Notes: generated by a model not told the origin, from the sequence alone. Shown: positions 26,343 to 37,397, numbered from the stretch's first letter. The stretch is DNA of 64,000 bases from Methylotenera sp. (GCA_021732405.1 JAKFVB010000002.1:33739-97738), one strand, 5' to 3'. Translations and numbers: made by a program.

Positions 26343-26912
26343 TCAAGCTAAGCCATTTAAATGCTCATATAGAATATAACAACCGATTCCAACCAAGATG
26401 ATGCCGCCTAAGATTTCTGCACGCTTGCCGACTACCATCCCCATCACACGTCCTAGCATGACTCCTAGAGTCACCATGGTAAAAGTGGCAAATCCTATAG
26501 CGGCTGCGGTGACAAAAATATTCACATCAATAAAAGCAAGTCCAACGCCAACGGCCATAGCATCAATACTGGTGGCAAAAGCGGTAATCGCTAAGACAAT
26601 GAATGTGTGATGATTCGGCTTTTCCTCAGCAGATTCACTTTCTTTGAATCCTGCATAAATCATGTGAATGCCGAGAATTACCAGTAATGTAAAAGCAATC
26701 CAATGATCCCAGGCAACCACATAAGTTGATGCGCCTTTACCAATTAACCAGCCTATCAATGGCGTTATAGTCTCAATGACTCCGAAGATAAGTCCTGTGC
26801 GAAGTGCTTCTGAAAGTTTAGGTCTTTTTAACGCTGCACCTTTACCGATAGCAGCAGCAAATGCATCGGTGGACATGGCAAGCGCAAGAAGCGCGGTGGA
26901 AATAATATTCAT
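26343..26912 (-). CDS. mntP: manganese efflux pump MntP
   Basis: [16 protein letters not shown] and [15 protein letters not shown] motifs; preceded by Mn riboswitch. Confidence 0.9.
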   Translation of the reverse strand: MNIISTALLALAMSTDAFAAAIGKGAALKRPKLSEALRTGLIFGVIETITPLIGWLIGKGASTYVVAWDHWIAFTLLVILGIHMIYAGFKESESAEEKPNHHTFIVLAITAFATSIDAMAVGVGLAFIDVNIFVTAAAIGFATFTMVTLGVMLGRVMGMVVGKRAEILGGIILVGIGCYILYEHLNGLA

Positions 26913-26923
26913 GGATAGTTTCT

Positions 26924-27078
26924 AGTCGGGCCAAGAATAGTGAATGTCATCACGCCCGACTTCATATCGCGTTGACATCCATTAGTCTCGCCAACCGAAA
27001 ACGGCTATCTGCACCACGACAAAGGTCGATTATGTTGACACAGACACTTCAGATAAAAAGCAGGCTACTCCCCAAGGG
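26924..27078 (-). ncRNA. yybP-ykoY (Mn2+) riboswitch and expression-platform hairpin
   Basis: Minus strand contains CCTTGGGGAGTAGCC...GTCAACATAATCG...GGCGAGACTAATGG, conserved blocks of the yybP-ykoY motif, directly upstream of mntP; stem AGTCGGGC/GCCCGACT next to the start. Confidence 0.85.
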
Positions 27079-27198
27079 TTAATTTGATTTTAACCGATAT
27101 CAGAAGATTTCTAAAATTAATCACAAAGTTGTTATTTGCTTCGAGTCAAAGTGACAGTGCCTTACCTTTAGTTTTCATTTCGACTTTGAATGTAAAGC

Positions 27199-27918
27199 TT
27201 AAATTAATTGTTGTTTAACTCGATTACTAATCGATTCAGCTGATTCTTTGCGCTCACTGTATCGGTCTACCAGTAAGCCAGACACATCCCGTATTAATAA
27301 CGTGAATTTAACCAATTCCTCCATGACATCAACCACTCTGTCATAGTATGCAGATGGTTTCATTCTGCCATCCTCATTAAACTCTTGGAAAGCTTTAGCG
27401 ACAGACGATTGGTTAGGTATTGTTATCATGCGCATCCAACGCCCTAATATCCGCATTTGGTTTACTGCATTAAATGATTGAGACCCGCCTGACACTTCCA
27501 TGACTGCAAGTGTTTTACCCTGCGTAGGTCGAACAGCGCCCATTGCTAATGGAATCCAGTCAATTTGGGCTTTCATAATTCCTGTCATTGCGCCATGTCT
27601 TTCAGGCGAGCACCAGACCATGCCTTCAGACCATACTGTAAGTTCGCGTAATTCTTGCACCTTTGGATGGGTTTCAGGCGCATCATCAGGCAACGGCAAA
27701 CCATGTGGATTAAATATTTTAACCTCACCGCCTAATGCTTCGAGCAATCTAGCCGCCTCAAGTATCAGTAATTTACTGTAAGACCGTTCTCTTAAAGAGC
27801 CATATAACAATAAAAAACGAGGCGCATGATTTGATGGCACGTGATTAGTTAATGCCGATATGTTCCTTCGGCTGAATAATTCACTATCAACATTCGGCAA
27901 ATCATCCAATGATTTCAT
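27199..27918 (-). CDS. arsH: ArsH NADPH-dependent FMN reductase
   Basis: [39 protein letters not shown]. Confidence 0.9.
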   Translation of the reverse strand: MKSLDDLPNVDSELFSRRNISALTNHVPSNHAPRFLLLYGSLRERSYSKLLILEAARLLEALGGEVKIFNPHGLPLPDDAPETHPKVQELRELTVWSEGMVWCSPERHGAMTGIMKAQIDWIPLAMGAVRPTQGKTLAVMEVSGGSQSFNAVNQMRILGRWMRMITIPNQSSVAKAFQEFNEDGRMKPSAYYDRVVDVMEELVKFTLLIRDVSGLLVDRYSERKESAESISNRVKQQLI

Positions 27919-28398
27919 TTATTTAATCTCACCAATTGTATTGAGCTGGCTTTGCAGTTCAGCTTTATTGTTAATTTCAAATGATGATGCAGGCAACTTT
28001 AAAAATGCTTCTATACGTTTACGAAGTATTGAATAGGCCAATTCAAATGCAGCATCAATTTCTGCATCAGTTCCTGTTGCTTTTGCAGGGTCATCAACAC
28101 CCCAATGCGCTCTAATCACTTTGCCTAAATAAGCTGGACAAGTTTCACCTGCGGCATTGCCACAAACGGTAATCACAACATCGGGCGTTACGGGTAAATT
28201 GTCCCAAGATTTACTTGTATAGCCATCGGTAGCAATACCTTTGGATGATAACAAAGCAATGGATTTAGGATGGACAAATCCAGCAGGCTGACTACCTGCA
28301 CTTATGGCTTTCATATCACTTGGCGCTAATGCATTAAACGTCGCTTCAGCTAAAATAGAACGGCAAGAATTGCCCGTGCATAAAAATAATATGTTCAT
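27919..28398 (-). CDS. arsC: arsenate reductase, LMW-PTPase type
   Basis: MNILFLCTGNSCRSILAEA. Confidence 0.9.
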   Translation of the reverse strand: MNILFLCTGNSCRSILAEATFNALAPSDMKAISAGSQPAGFVHPKSIALLSSKGIATDGYTSKSWDNLPVTPDVVITVCGNAAGETCPAYLGKVIRAHWGVDDPAKATGTDAEIDAAFELAYSILRKRIEAFLKLPASSFEINNKAELQSQLNTIGEIK

Positions 28399-28414
28399 TC
28401 TTTACTCTTAAAAA

Positions 28415-29488
28415 TTAATTAGTTTCATACCAATGTTTACTGCGATTGACAATAGCTACCACCGACAACATCACAGGCACTTCAATTAACACCCCGACAA
28501 CCGTGGCAAGAGCAGCACCTGAATTAAAACCAAATAATGCAATCGCTGTAGCTACCGCCAGTTCAAAGAAATTTGAAGCACCAATTAAAGCAGATGGACC
28601 TGCTACGCAATGCGCCACTTTAAGTTTCTTATTCAACCAGTAAGCCAACATGGAATTGAAGTACACCTGAATCGTGATGGGAATAGCTAAAAGTCCAATA
28701 ATGATTGGTTGCGCTAATATTTGCTCGCCTTGAAATGCAAACAAAAGTACTAAAGTAACGAGTAATGCTAACAATGAAATGGGATGTAGACGTTTAACAA
28801 AACTCTCAAAAGTATGTTGGCCTTTGAATAGTAGTAACTTACGCAATATTTGGCTAATCACTACTGGCACAACAATGAACAAAAGCACGGATAAAAATAG
28901 CGTATTCCACGGCACGGTAATGCTTGATAGTCCAAGTAACAACGCAACGAGTGGAGCAAATGCAAATAACATAATGGCATCATTTATGGCCACTTGCGAA
29001 AGTGTAAACTTCGGCTCACCACCACATAGACCACTCCACACAAATACCATTGCCGTACATGGTGCAGCGGCTAGTAGAATCAATCCTGCGATGTAGCTGT
29101 CAATCTGTTCTACAGGTAATAAGCCAGCAAATAGATGACGTATAAATATCCAAGCCAGTAATGCCATTGAGAATGGCTTTACCACCCAGTTAATAAACAG
29201 TGTTACTCCTATCCCTTTACTGTGCGTTAACACATCTTTCATTGCGCTGAAGTCAATTTTAAGTAGCATCGGGATAATCATCAGCCATATCAATACAGCA
29301 ACAGGCAAATTCACTTCAGCGACTTTTAGATTTCCTACTGAATGAAAGAAACTGGGGAATAATTTACCTAATGTGATACCGATAATGATGCAGCCAAGCA
29401 CCCACCAAGTAAGATTGCGTTCAAAAGTACCCATTGTTTGTTTAGTAATATTTAATTCGCTTGATACTGCTACTTTATCCATACCCAT
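28415..29488 (-). CDS. ACR3-family arsenite efflux permease
   Basis: AAAPCTAMVFVWSGLCGGEPKFTLSQVAIND signature; ars operon. Confidence 0.9.
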   Translation of the reverse strand: MGMDKVAVSSELNITKQTMGTFERNLTWWVLGCIIIGITLGKLFPSFFHSVGNLKVAEVNLPVAVLIWLMIIPMLLKIDFSAMKDVLTHSKGIGVTLFINWVVKPFSMALLAWIFIRHLFAGLLPVEQIDSYIAGLILLAAAPCTAMVFVWSGLCGGEPKFTLSQVAINDAIMLFAFAPLVALLLGLSSITVPWNTLFLSVLLFIVVPVVISQILRKLLLFKGQHTFESFVKRLHPISLLALLVTLVLLFAFQGEQILAQPIIIGLLAIPITIQVYFNSMLAYWLNKKLKVAHCVAGPSALIGASNFFELAVATAIALFGFNSGAALATVVGVLIEVPVMLSVVAIVNRSKHWYETN

Positions 29489-29494
29489 AATTCT

Positions 29495-29818
29495 CTATTT
29501 TGGTTTGCATGTAGGAGAAGGAGCGCAATCTTTTGCCCCTGCACAGCAATTCTCAGTCAGGTAAGCTAATAAGCCATTCATTGCATCATAGTTTGCTGAA
29601 TAATAAATAAAGCGACTTACTTGACGTGAATTGATTAATCCCGCATGGCTTAATTCTTTAAGATGAAAAGAAAGCGTGCTGGCTGGAATTTGAAGTGTTT
29701 CGCCAATATTTCCAGCAGGAAGACCTTCTTGCCCAGCCTGCACAAGTAGCCTGAATATTTTCAGACGCGCTTCTTGAGCAATTGATGAAAGTTGTAATAT
29801 TGCTGATTTAATATCCAT
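29495..29818 (-). CDS. arsR: ArsR-family repressor
   Basis: ARLKIFRLLVQAGQEGLPAGNIGETLQIPASTLSFHLKEL winged helix. Confidence 0.9.
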   Translation of the reverse strand: MDIKSAILQLSSIAQEARLKIFRLLVQAGQEGLPAGNIGETLQIPASTLSFHLKELSHAGLINSRQVSRFIYYSANYDAMNGLLAYLTENCCAGAKDCAPSPTCKPK

Positions 29819-29823
29819 AAACT

Positions 29824-29851
29824 CTATATTTCCATAAATATAGAAATATAG
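29824..29851. promoter_or_regulatory. candidate ArsR operator CTATATTTC-N10-GAAATATAG
   Basis: Perfect 9-bp dyad just upstream of the arsR start. Confidence 0.65.
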
Positions 29852-29945
29852 TCAAGTGATATATTATTTAGCGAATGACTACTTGGTGGCGTATGTAGCT
29901 ATTCTTAAGGTCAAGTTCTGGCTCAATGTGGACGCTAAACCCAAC

Positions 29946-32273
29946 TTAACCTTGAGACCTTTTCAATCGTAACGCATTCGTAATTACAGAAACTGAACTT
30001 AAACTCATTGCCAATGCCGCAATCATTGGTGAGAGTAACCATCCAGTAAACGGATAAAGAACGCCTGCCGCTAAAGGAACGCCTAAAGCATTATAAATAA
30101 ATGCAAAGCCTAAATTCTGTTTCATATTGGCAATTGTTTGTTCAGAAATGGCACGCGCTTGAGCAATACCACGTAAGTCGCCTTTAACAAGTGTAACTTG
30201 AGCACTGTTCATCGCCACATCCGTACCTGTTCCCATAGCAACCCCCACGTCCGCTTTCGCTAATGCAGGTGCGTCATTGATTCCATCTCCAGCCATGGCT
30301 ACTACATGCCCTTCATGTTGTAATTTATCTACCAAGGCAAGTTTATCGGCAGGTTTTACCTCGCCATAAAATTCTTCTATGCCCAACTGATCAGCAACTG
30401 ATTTGGCTGTTAGAAGTCCATCTCCCGTTGCCATGATGACGCGCATGCCTAATGTTTTCAAAGTTGATAATGCTTCTATTGTGCTTTCTTTAACGGGATC
30501 TGATATTGATAACAAGCCTGCAACAAGTCCTTCCACTGATAGATATACCACGCTAGCGCCTGTGGCGCGCAATTCGTCCGCCTGTACTTTCAGTAACCCG
30601 ATTTGTACGTTGATCTGATCCATTAACGCAGTATTTCCAAGCGCTAATTGTTTCCCATTGACACTGCCACGCACTCCAATTCCCGTACTGGACTCAAAAT
30701 TATCCACTTTATCTAGTATCAAACCTTTTTCACGCGCCGCTTTTACGATGGCATCGGCTAATGGGTGTTCACTGCCTTGGTCAAGACTGGCTGCCAGGCG
30801 TAACACTTCGTCTTCACTAAAACCTGATGCTGCTAAGGCTTGATTGAAGCGTGGTTTACCTTCGGTCAATGTCCCCGTCTTATCGACGATCAAAACATCG
30901 ACTTTGCGGAAGTTTTCGATTGCTGCAGCATCGCGAAACAACACTCCTTGCGATGCTGCTTTACCAGTGGCGACCATGATAGACATCGGCGTTGCCATAC
31001 CAAGTGCACAAGGGCAAGCAATGATGAGTACCGCCACTGCGTTGATTAGACCAAACACCCAACTAGGCTCTGGACCAAACAACCCCCAAACCACAAATGT
31101 CATCAATGCAATGGCAACGACAGTAACTACGAAGTAGCCAGCCACTTGGTCAGCCATGCGCTGCATAGGTGCTTTTGAGCGTTGCGCTTGCATGACCATT
31201 TGAACAATACTGGCCAATACCGTTTGTGATCCCACTTTTTGAGAACGCATGATTAATGCGCCGTTGGTATTCATAGTTGCGCCAATAAGATTATCCCCAA
31301 CCCCTTTCGTAACAGGCATAGGTTCGCCAGTGAGCATGGATTCATCCACTGCGCTTTGACCTTCTATAACAATGCCATCAACAGGGACTTTTTCACCAGG
31401 ACGAATACGTAGCAGGTCACCGACATGAACATGTGTAAGTGCAACGTCTTCTTCAACTCCGTCCGCATTTATCCTACGGGCTGTTTTAGGCGATAAACCA
31501 AGTAATGATTTAATGGCAGCAGACGTTTGTGAGCGTGCCTTAAGTTCAAGAATTTGGCCGAGAAGAGTTAAGGAAATAATTACTGCAGCCGCTTCAAAAT
31601 AGACGGCTACGCGACCCATTGCAATAAAAGATGCAGGGAATACATCGGGGAAAACCGTGGCAACAACACTATAAATAAATGCGGCTGCAGTCCCTAAGCC
31701 GATCAAAGTCCACATGTTCGGACTGCGATTCACGATTGATTGAAAACCACGTACGAAGAATGGCCAACCTGCCCATAATACTATGGGTAAAGATAATATA
31801 AGCTCTATCCAGCTTTGCGTGCCCATCTGAAACCATTGCAAACGGTGACCGAGCATTGCCAACAAGGTAACTGTAAGGGTTAATGGCAGTGTCCAAATAA
31901 AGCGCCGTTTAAAATCCACCAATTCAGGACTCTCACCTTCATCCAAATTAGGCATTTCAGGCTCTAGTGCCATGCCGCATTTAGGACAAGCACCCGCATG
32001 TTCTTGGCGGACTTCGGGGTGCATTGGGCAGGTGTAAATAGTACCTGTCGCTAGAATTTCAGAAGGGTTGGGATTTGCGACTTTGGTGGCGGGAAGCGCT
32101 TGAGAAGCGTCCACTAAATACTTTGATGGTTCGGCAACAAACTTAGTCCTGCAACCAGCGCTGCAAAAATAGACGGGCTTATCTTTATATTTGAAGACAT
32201 GAGGTGACTTTTCCGTAACCGTCATGCCGCAAACTGGATCTTTGAAAGATATTTTAGCGTCTGCAGCATCCAT
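29946..32273 (-). CDS. copA: copper/silver P1B-type ATPase with YHS and heavy-metal-binding (YTCPMHPEV) N-terminal domains
   Basis: [65 protein letters not shown]. Confidence 0.9.
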   Translation of the reverse strand: MDAADAKISFKDPVCGMTVTEKSPHVFKYKDKPVYFCSAGCRTKFVAEPSKYLVDASQALPATKVANPNPSEILATGTIYTCPMHPEVRQEHAGACPKCGMALEPEMPNLDEGESPELVDFKRRFIWTLPLTLTVTLLAMLGHRLQWFQMGTQSWIELILSLPIVLWAGWPFFVRGFQSIVNRSPNMWTLIGLGTAAAFIYSVVATVFPDVFPASFIAMGRVAVYFEAAAVIISLTLLGQILELKARSQTSAAIKSLLGLSPKTARRINADGVEEDVALTHVHVGDLLRIRPGEKVPVDGIVIEGQSAVDESMLTGEPMPVTKGVGDNLIGATMNTNGALIMRSQKVGSQTVLASIVQMVMQAQRSKAPMQRMADQVAGYFVVTVVAIALMTFVVWGLFGPEPSWVFGLINAVAVLIIACPCALGMATPMSIMVATGKAASQGVLFRDAAAIENFRKVDVLIVDKTGTLTEGKPRFNQALAASGFSEDEVLRLAASLDQGSEHPLADAIVKAAREKGLILDKVDNFESSTGIGVRGSVNGKQLALGNTALMDQINVQIGLLKVQADELRATGASVVYLSVEGLVAGLLSISDPVKESTIEALSTLKTLGMRVIMATGDGLLTAKSVADQLGIEEFYGEVKPADKLALVDKLQHEGHVVAMAGDGINDAPALAKADVGVAMGTGTDVAMNSAQVTLVKGDLRGIAQARAISEQTIANMKQNLGFAFIYNALGVPLAAGVLYPFTGWLLSPMIAALAMSLSSVSVITNALRLKRSQG

Positions 32274-32303
32274 TTAGTTAACTCCTAATGATTTCTTATT
32301 TGT

Positions 32304-32555
32304 TTACCCACAACATCCTTTACCTGAAGACTGTTGTGAAGTGTCAGAACCATCTATACCATAACCAGCCTCTTTTATCGCTAGTTTCAACTGCTCAGGC
32401 GAGGTCATCTTTTCATCATACTCTACTGTCGCATTAGCATCGGATAATGAAACATTGACATTCACAACTCCATTTACGGTATTTAAAGCTTTTGTAACAT
32501 TGCTACTACAACCGCCACATGTCATACCTGTTACTTTAATTTGCGTAAATTGCAT
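32304..32555 (-). CDS. HMA-domain copper chaperone
   Basis: VTGMTCGGCSSNVTKAL; C-terminal GKGCCG. Confidence 0.85.
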   Translation of the reverse strand: MQFTQIKVTGMTCGGCSSNVTKALNTVNGVVNVNVSLSDANATVEYDEKMTSPEQLKLAIKEAGYGIDGSDTSQQSSGKGCCG

Positions 32556-32615
32556 GGTAAGTCCTCATTCTGTTGAATATCAAAAACAATAAAATTGATT
32601 AAGGAGATTCTTGAT

Positions 32616-33020
32616 TTATTTTTGTTTAGCTAACCATTTGTCAAATTGAGCGATTTCCTTTTTCTGAGCACTCATAATTTTTTTTGCCATTGCCTTCATT
32701 TCAGGGGATTTACCATGGGCTATTTCCATTTTTGCCATATCTAACGCTTGCTGATGATGCATCTTCATCATCATCGCAAAATCTTTGTCAACGTCGCCAG
32801 ACATTTCCATGTTTTGCATTGTTTCCATACCCGTTTTCATTGAGTCCATCATTTCATGCGAGCCACCACCTTTTTCCATGTGCTCATGAGATGTTGCAAT
32901 GGTTGATGTTTCAGCATTTGCTAATGTCATGAAACTTGATGACATGATTAATGCCGTAATCGGAACAATACTTAAAGCTTTAACTAATTTAACTGATTTG
33001 AATATCATTTTTCTCTCCAA
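32616..33020 (-). CDS. DUF305-type exported metal-associated protein
   Basis: Signal peptide; MMKMHHQQALDMAKMEIAHGKSPEMKAMAKKIMSAQKKEI. Confidence 0.8.
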   Translation of the reverse strand: MERKMIFKSVKLVKALSIVPITALIMSSSFMTLANAETSTIATSHEHMEKGGGSHEMMDSMKTGMETMQNMEMSGDVDKDFAMMMKMHHQQALDMAKMEIAHGKSPEMKAMAKKIMSAQKKEIAQFDKWLAKQK

Positions 33021-33135
33021 TGTATAAAAGGTTTAAAACTTGATCTTAATTGATAACAAATGTTATTAAATTTGACCAAGTTTTAAATTATCTCAAGAGA
33101 AAATTATAGTCTGTACGTTAGCAAGCTTAGGCCGG

Positions 33136-34530
33136 TTAATGACCTGCATGACCTGATGGTTTGCGAACATTTAACTCAATTCCAGCATCAGGTGTCTTCA
33201 TATCTGACCGTTCAACAGGAGGCAGGTCGTTTACAACTTCGCTTGCCACCGTACCTTTAGGGTGCTTGTAATAACCAGGGTCTTTAAAATCATTGCGAGC
33301 AAGGCCTTCTCTTACTTTAACTGTAGTGAACATACCGCCCATTTCAACAGCACCGAATTGCGCCTTACCAGTCATCATGGGGAGCGTGTTTTCAGGTAAT
33401 GGCATATCCATCATTTCTGCCATCTCTGTCATTTCCGACATGCCAGTTTTACCCATTGGCATATAATCTGGCACTAAATTACCGATTTTTTTCATCAAGT
33501 CACCTTGTTTCACGCCAAGTAAAGTAGGGATGTCGTGTCCCATAGCGTTCATGGTGTGATGACTCTTGTGACAGTGAAACGCCCAATCACCAGGTTCATT
33601 TGCCACAAATTCAATCGCGCGCATTTGACCCACTGCAATGTCTGTCGTCACTTCTGGCCAGCGTGCGGTTGGAGGAACCCATCCGCCATCAGTGCCAGTG
33701 ACTTGAAACTCGTGCCCATGAATATGAATTGGGTGGTTGGTCATGGTGAGGTTGCCAACACGGATGCGAACACGCTCATCCTTGCGGACAACTATGGGAT
33801 CAATACCTGGGAAAACACGGCTGTTCCATGTCCATAAGTTGAAATCTAACATGGTGCTTACTTTGGGTGTGTAGCTACCAGGATCAATATCATATGCATT
33901 TAGTAGAAAGATAAAATCACGATCAACTGGCATAAATTTCGGGTTCTTCGGGTGTGTGACCCAACTCCCCATCATACCCATCGCCATTTGTAACATTTCA
34001 TCGGCATGCGGATGATACATAAACGTTCCAGCTCGTCTTGCCTCAAATTCATACATAAACGTTTTACCTGGTGGGATTGGTGGTTGATTAAGGCCACTAA
34101 CGCCATCCATACCATTCGGTAATCTTTGACCATGCCAGTGAATACTTGTTATTTCAGGTAAACGGTTCGTTACAAAAATTCTGACCTTATCCCCTTCAAC
34201 CACCTCAATTGTAGGGCCAGGGCTTTGCCCGTTATAGCCCCATAAATGTGCTTTCATGCCTGGCGCCAACTCACGTACAACGGGTTCAGCCACCAAATGA
34301 AATTCTTTTACTCCTTTATTCATGCGCCATGGCAAACTCCAACCATTAAGCGTTACAACGGGGTTATAGGGCCTTCCAGTATTTGGTTGCAAAGGTGCTT
34401 GTGTGATGCCTTGCTCCATTGAGACGATTTCCGGCAAAGCGGCCATCGAAACTTTACTCACAGCAGATGCAGCAATGCCAGCACCCGCTAATCTGAAAAA
34501 GTCACGTCTACTAAATTTAGAAAAATCCAT
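33136..34530 (-). CDS. Tat-exported multicopper oxidase
   Basis: SRRDFFRLAGAGIAASAV Tat signal; IHWHGQRLPNGMDG, GTFMYHPHADEM, HPIHIHGHEF, WAFHCHKSHH copper ligands. Confidence 0.9.
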   Translation of the reverse strand: MDFSKFSRRDFFRLAGAGIAASAVSKVSMAALPEIVSMEQGITQAPLQPNTGRPYNPVVTLNGWSLPWRMNKGVKEFHLVAEPVVRELAPGMKAHLWGYNGQSPGPTIEVVEGDKVRIFVTNRLPEITSIHWHGQRLPNGMDGVSGLNQPPIPPGKTFMYEFEARRAGTFMYHPHADEMLQMAMGMMGSWVTHPKNPKFMPVDRDFIFLLNAYDIDPGSYTPKVSTMLDFNLWTWNSRVFPGIDPIVVRKDERVRIRVGNLTMTNHPIHIHGHEFQVTGTDGGWVPPTARWPEVTTDIAVGQMRAIEFVANEPGDWAFHCHKSHHTMNAMGHDIPTLLGVKQGDLMKKIGNLVPDYMPMGKTGMSEMTEMAEMMDMPLPENTLPMMTGKAQFGAVEMGGMFTTVKVREGLARNDFKDPGYYKHPKGTVASEVVNDLPPVERSDMKTPDAGIELNVRKPSGHAGH

Positions 34531-34531
34531 G

Positions 34532-35920
34532 TTAATTCCCTTCCATCATATTTTCGTTACCTATCAGCGTCATTTGTAATGTGCTATCAGCCACCCAAAA
34601 TTCACGTAAAGATTCGATATAGCTTTTCACACTAGTGACTTGCGCGCGTGCGTCACCAAACAGTTCAAACGGGCTTGTTAGCATGCCGTTGTAGCGAAGT
34701 TGGTTTTCCTGAAGAATTTTTTTGCGAAGCGGCACAATTTCATCGCGAATATGCTTAGTCACATCGTAATTGGTACGGTAAGTGTTGTAAGCCTCTCGGA
34801 TTTCAGACTGTGCGTTGATTGCCACTTGTGCAGCCCGATTCACTGATTGCATATAAATGGACTCGGCCCGCGCAACGCGTGCCGTGCCCCAATCGAATAT
34901 AGGCAGCTCGAAAGAAAGCTCTATACCTTTTTTATAAGGATCGCCACGACGGCCTTCTAACACTCTGGCAGGGCCTATTTCCAGTACATTTATGAAGCGG
35001 GTGGTTTTTGTTAGGCCAAGCTGTTTAGCTAGCGCATCCGTTTCTAATTTAATAGCCTGTAAATCCAATCGTTGTTCAAAAGCACCTTTTTCAAATGGTT
35101 GCAACTCAGTGAGCGATTTAGGTAAATCAGGTAGGCGTTCCTCCAAATTCAATTGGTCAACTGATACACCTAATAACCGCGATAGTGCTTCATAGGTGCT
35201 CACTTGCTTATTGGTAGCGTTTGCATAATCTAATGCTGCATCCGCATAAAAGCTTTGTTCACGAACTTGTTGAAGCTTATTAAAATTACCTGCCTTAAGT
35301 AGTCTTCTTGCTAATTCAGCACTGGCTTCAGCTGATTCCTTTACTTGTTCGCTATAACGTACTTGCTCTGTTGCAGCGACTGCATTGAAGTACGCTATAC
35401 GCGTGTGATTGGCAATTTTAATGACCTCAAAAGCGGTTTTTTTCTGAGCTTGCATGAATCTTTGACGTTCAATTTCTTGCATTTTTGGCATGGTTAAAAG
35501 CGAGAAAATATTGAAAGTCAGCATTTGTTCGATTTTGTAGTTACCGTTTTCACGGACGTAAAGCATGCCAAACCTAGGATTAGGCAGACGACCAGCTTGC
35601 ACTAAATCGGATTCAGAAATACCAAGATTATAAAAATCAGCCTGTAAACCTTTATTGTTTAACAACGCTATTTGAACCGCTTGGTCTACATCTAAACGTT
35701 TTGATAATAATTCATTTACGCGTTCTGTTATTTGAGTCTTTTCAGTATCCGTTTTTGGCCAAACCACCTCTTGTTTGATATGTTTTTGAGTGTTTTCTTG
35801 AACCCCGCTAAAACCACCATCTTTAGAAAAGGTAGCGCATCCACCTAGCGCAAAACTGGCAATAATGAGAACTGTTAAAGTGCGGTATTTGAAGTCCACA
35901 TGTTTTGAATTAGTGCTCAT
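34532..35920 (-). CDS. TolC-family outer membrane factor (lipoprotein)
   Basis: FALGGCATF lipobox; TolC repeats; start taken as MSTNSKHVDF. Confidence 0.8.
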   Translation of the reverse strand: MSTNSKHVDFKYRTLTVLIIASFALGGCATFSKDGGFSGVQENTQKHIKQEVVWPKTDTEKTQITERVNELLSKRLDVDQAVQIALLNNKGLQADFYNLGISESDLVQAGRLPNPRFGMLYVRENGNYKIEQMLTFNIFSLLTMPKMQEIERQRFMQAQKKTAFEVIKIANHTRIAYFNAVAATEQVRYSEQVKESAEASAELARRLLKAGNFNKLQQVREQSFYADAALDYANATNKQVSTYEALSRLLGVSVDQLNLEERLPDLPKSLTELQPFEKGAFEQRLDLQAIKLETDALAKQLGLTKTTRFINVLEIGPARVLEGRRGDPYKKGIELSFELPIFDWGTARVARAESIYMQSVNRAAQVAINAQSEIREAYNTYRTNYDVTKHIRDEIVPLRKKILQENQLRYNGMLTSPFELFGDARAQVTSVKSYIESLREFWVADSTLQMTLIGNENMMEGN

Positions 35921-37265
35921 GAGATTCTCCTTCTTTATGATTGTCCTTATCTGCGTGCTCGCTTGCCATCTCATTGGGCATAGCTGACTCTAATACGCCT
36001 TCATTATGAAAATGGCCTGAATTACTGCTGGATGGAATGGATAACACACCTACACCATGTCGATACACCACTTCTCCTCCCAGCCATCCTGTTATTGCAA
36101 TTGCTTGAGAAAGCAGGAAAAGTAACAAGAACATTGGCACCGATATCAATTCAATAATTCGGTATTTCCATGCATCCCAGCTAGCCAGCAACATTAAACC
36201 TGCAGCCGTTGGGATAGCCCATGAACGATGTAATAACATGGCGGCATGGCCTGAGTCATCATGATTAGTTATCGAGTTAAAGGCCAGCCAACCAAATAAT
36301 AAGGCAGTAGCAGCTCCAATTGCAGCGAGCCAGAGAGTGAAATGCCCAGCAGCGGCCAATTGTGAGGATTCGGGATGGTTGCGTCTAACATAAGCTGCGA
36401 AACTTAACAGAAAAGATACAATTGTTAATGCAATCGGGAAATGCACCACAATAGGATGAAAGTTAGGGATTATCCGCCATGGCGTGGCTTCTGTTGCAGC
36501 TGGCATCGAAGGCATTGACATCCCTGCATGTTCTGACGCTTGTGTAGATGCATGCGCGTATGGTTGAGTTTCATCTTGCCTGACCTCTGCGTGTAGCGCA
36601 CTTTCCTGACTTGGTTGCATGTCATTAGGCTTTGAGTCGCTTATCTTTGGCTCATTCATTTTTGAATGATCCATCGCTTTCATATCAGACCCACCGTGGT
36701 TATGCCCAGCCATTTCCTCATGGTTCATCACTGGCATGTTTTCTTTTTTCGTTGGTTGAATGGCTGATTTGCTATCAGGCATAGACTTCATATCGCCATG
36801 ATCCATGCCGGTCACTTTAGAATGATCCATTCCAACCATTGGTTTCATGGTTTGGTCAGGTTTCATTTGGCTGTGATCCATGCCTTTCATATCGTCTGGA
36901 GCCGCTTTTTTCATGCCTTGCATGCTGCTATGGTCCATACCTTCCATTACAGGCATTTCTTTACTATTGGACGGCATATTCGCCATCTGCTCTGGCGTCA
37001 TGTCATGTTGCATACCCTGCATTTGATGACCAGAATGCCCGCCATCATCTGAGGATTGGTTGATTGTCTTCCAGTCAGTTAAGCTATCTTTGCTGGTAGC
37101 GCGATAATCGTCAAACGCCGATTGATAAGGAACGTCACCTTTAGCGTTTGCGGTCTCTTCTAGCGCAAAGGCTGTAGTTGTTTCAAAAAATAATGCTGTA
37201 AATAGCCACATTACATATGGGCGTAATATCGCTGGCCATGGCCGCTTGGAAAGTATGTATTTCAT
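35910..37265 (-). CDS. Met/His-rich protein with C-terminal DUF2231-like membrane domain
   Basis: Multiple GMDHSxM-type motifs followed by IIPNFHPIVVHFPIALTIVSFLLSFAAYV. Confidence 0.75.
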   Translation of the reverse strand: MKYILSKRPWPAILRPYVMWLFTALFFETTTAFALEETANAKGDVPYQSAFDDYRATSKDSLTDWKTINQSSDDGGHSGHQMQGMQHDMTPEQMANMPSNSKEMPVMEGMDHSSMQGMKKAAPDDMKGMDHSQMKPDQTMKPMVGMDHSKVTGMDHGDMKSMPDSKSAIQPTKKENMPVMNHEEMAGHNHGGSDMKAMDHSKMNEPKISDSKPNDMQPSQESALHAEVRQDETQPYAHASTQASEHAGMSMPSMPAATEATPWRIIPNFHPIVVHFPIALTIVSFLLSFAAYVRRNHPESSQLAAAGHFTLWLAAIGAATALLFGWLAFNSITNHDDSGHAAMLLHRSWAIPTAAGLMLLASWDAWKYRIIELISVPMFLLLFLLSQAIAITGWLGGEVVYRHGVGVLSIPSSSNSGHFHNEGVLESAMPNEMASEHADKDNHKEGESHEH

Positions 37266-37397
37266 AGAAACCTCTTATTTAGTTTTTCCAAATTAATGAC
37301 TTCGGAAAAATGATTCTTTGCAAACTAGTTGCTTAAGAATGCCTGTGAATGTTCGAGTAGAGGCAAATAAAAATCTGCCACTACTCTACAAAACAAT

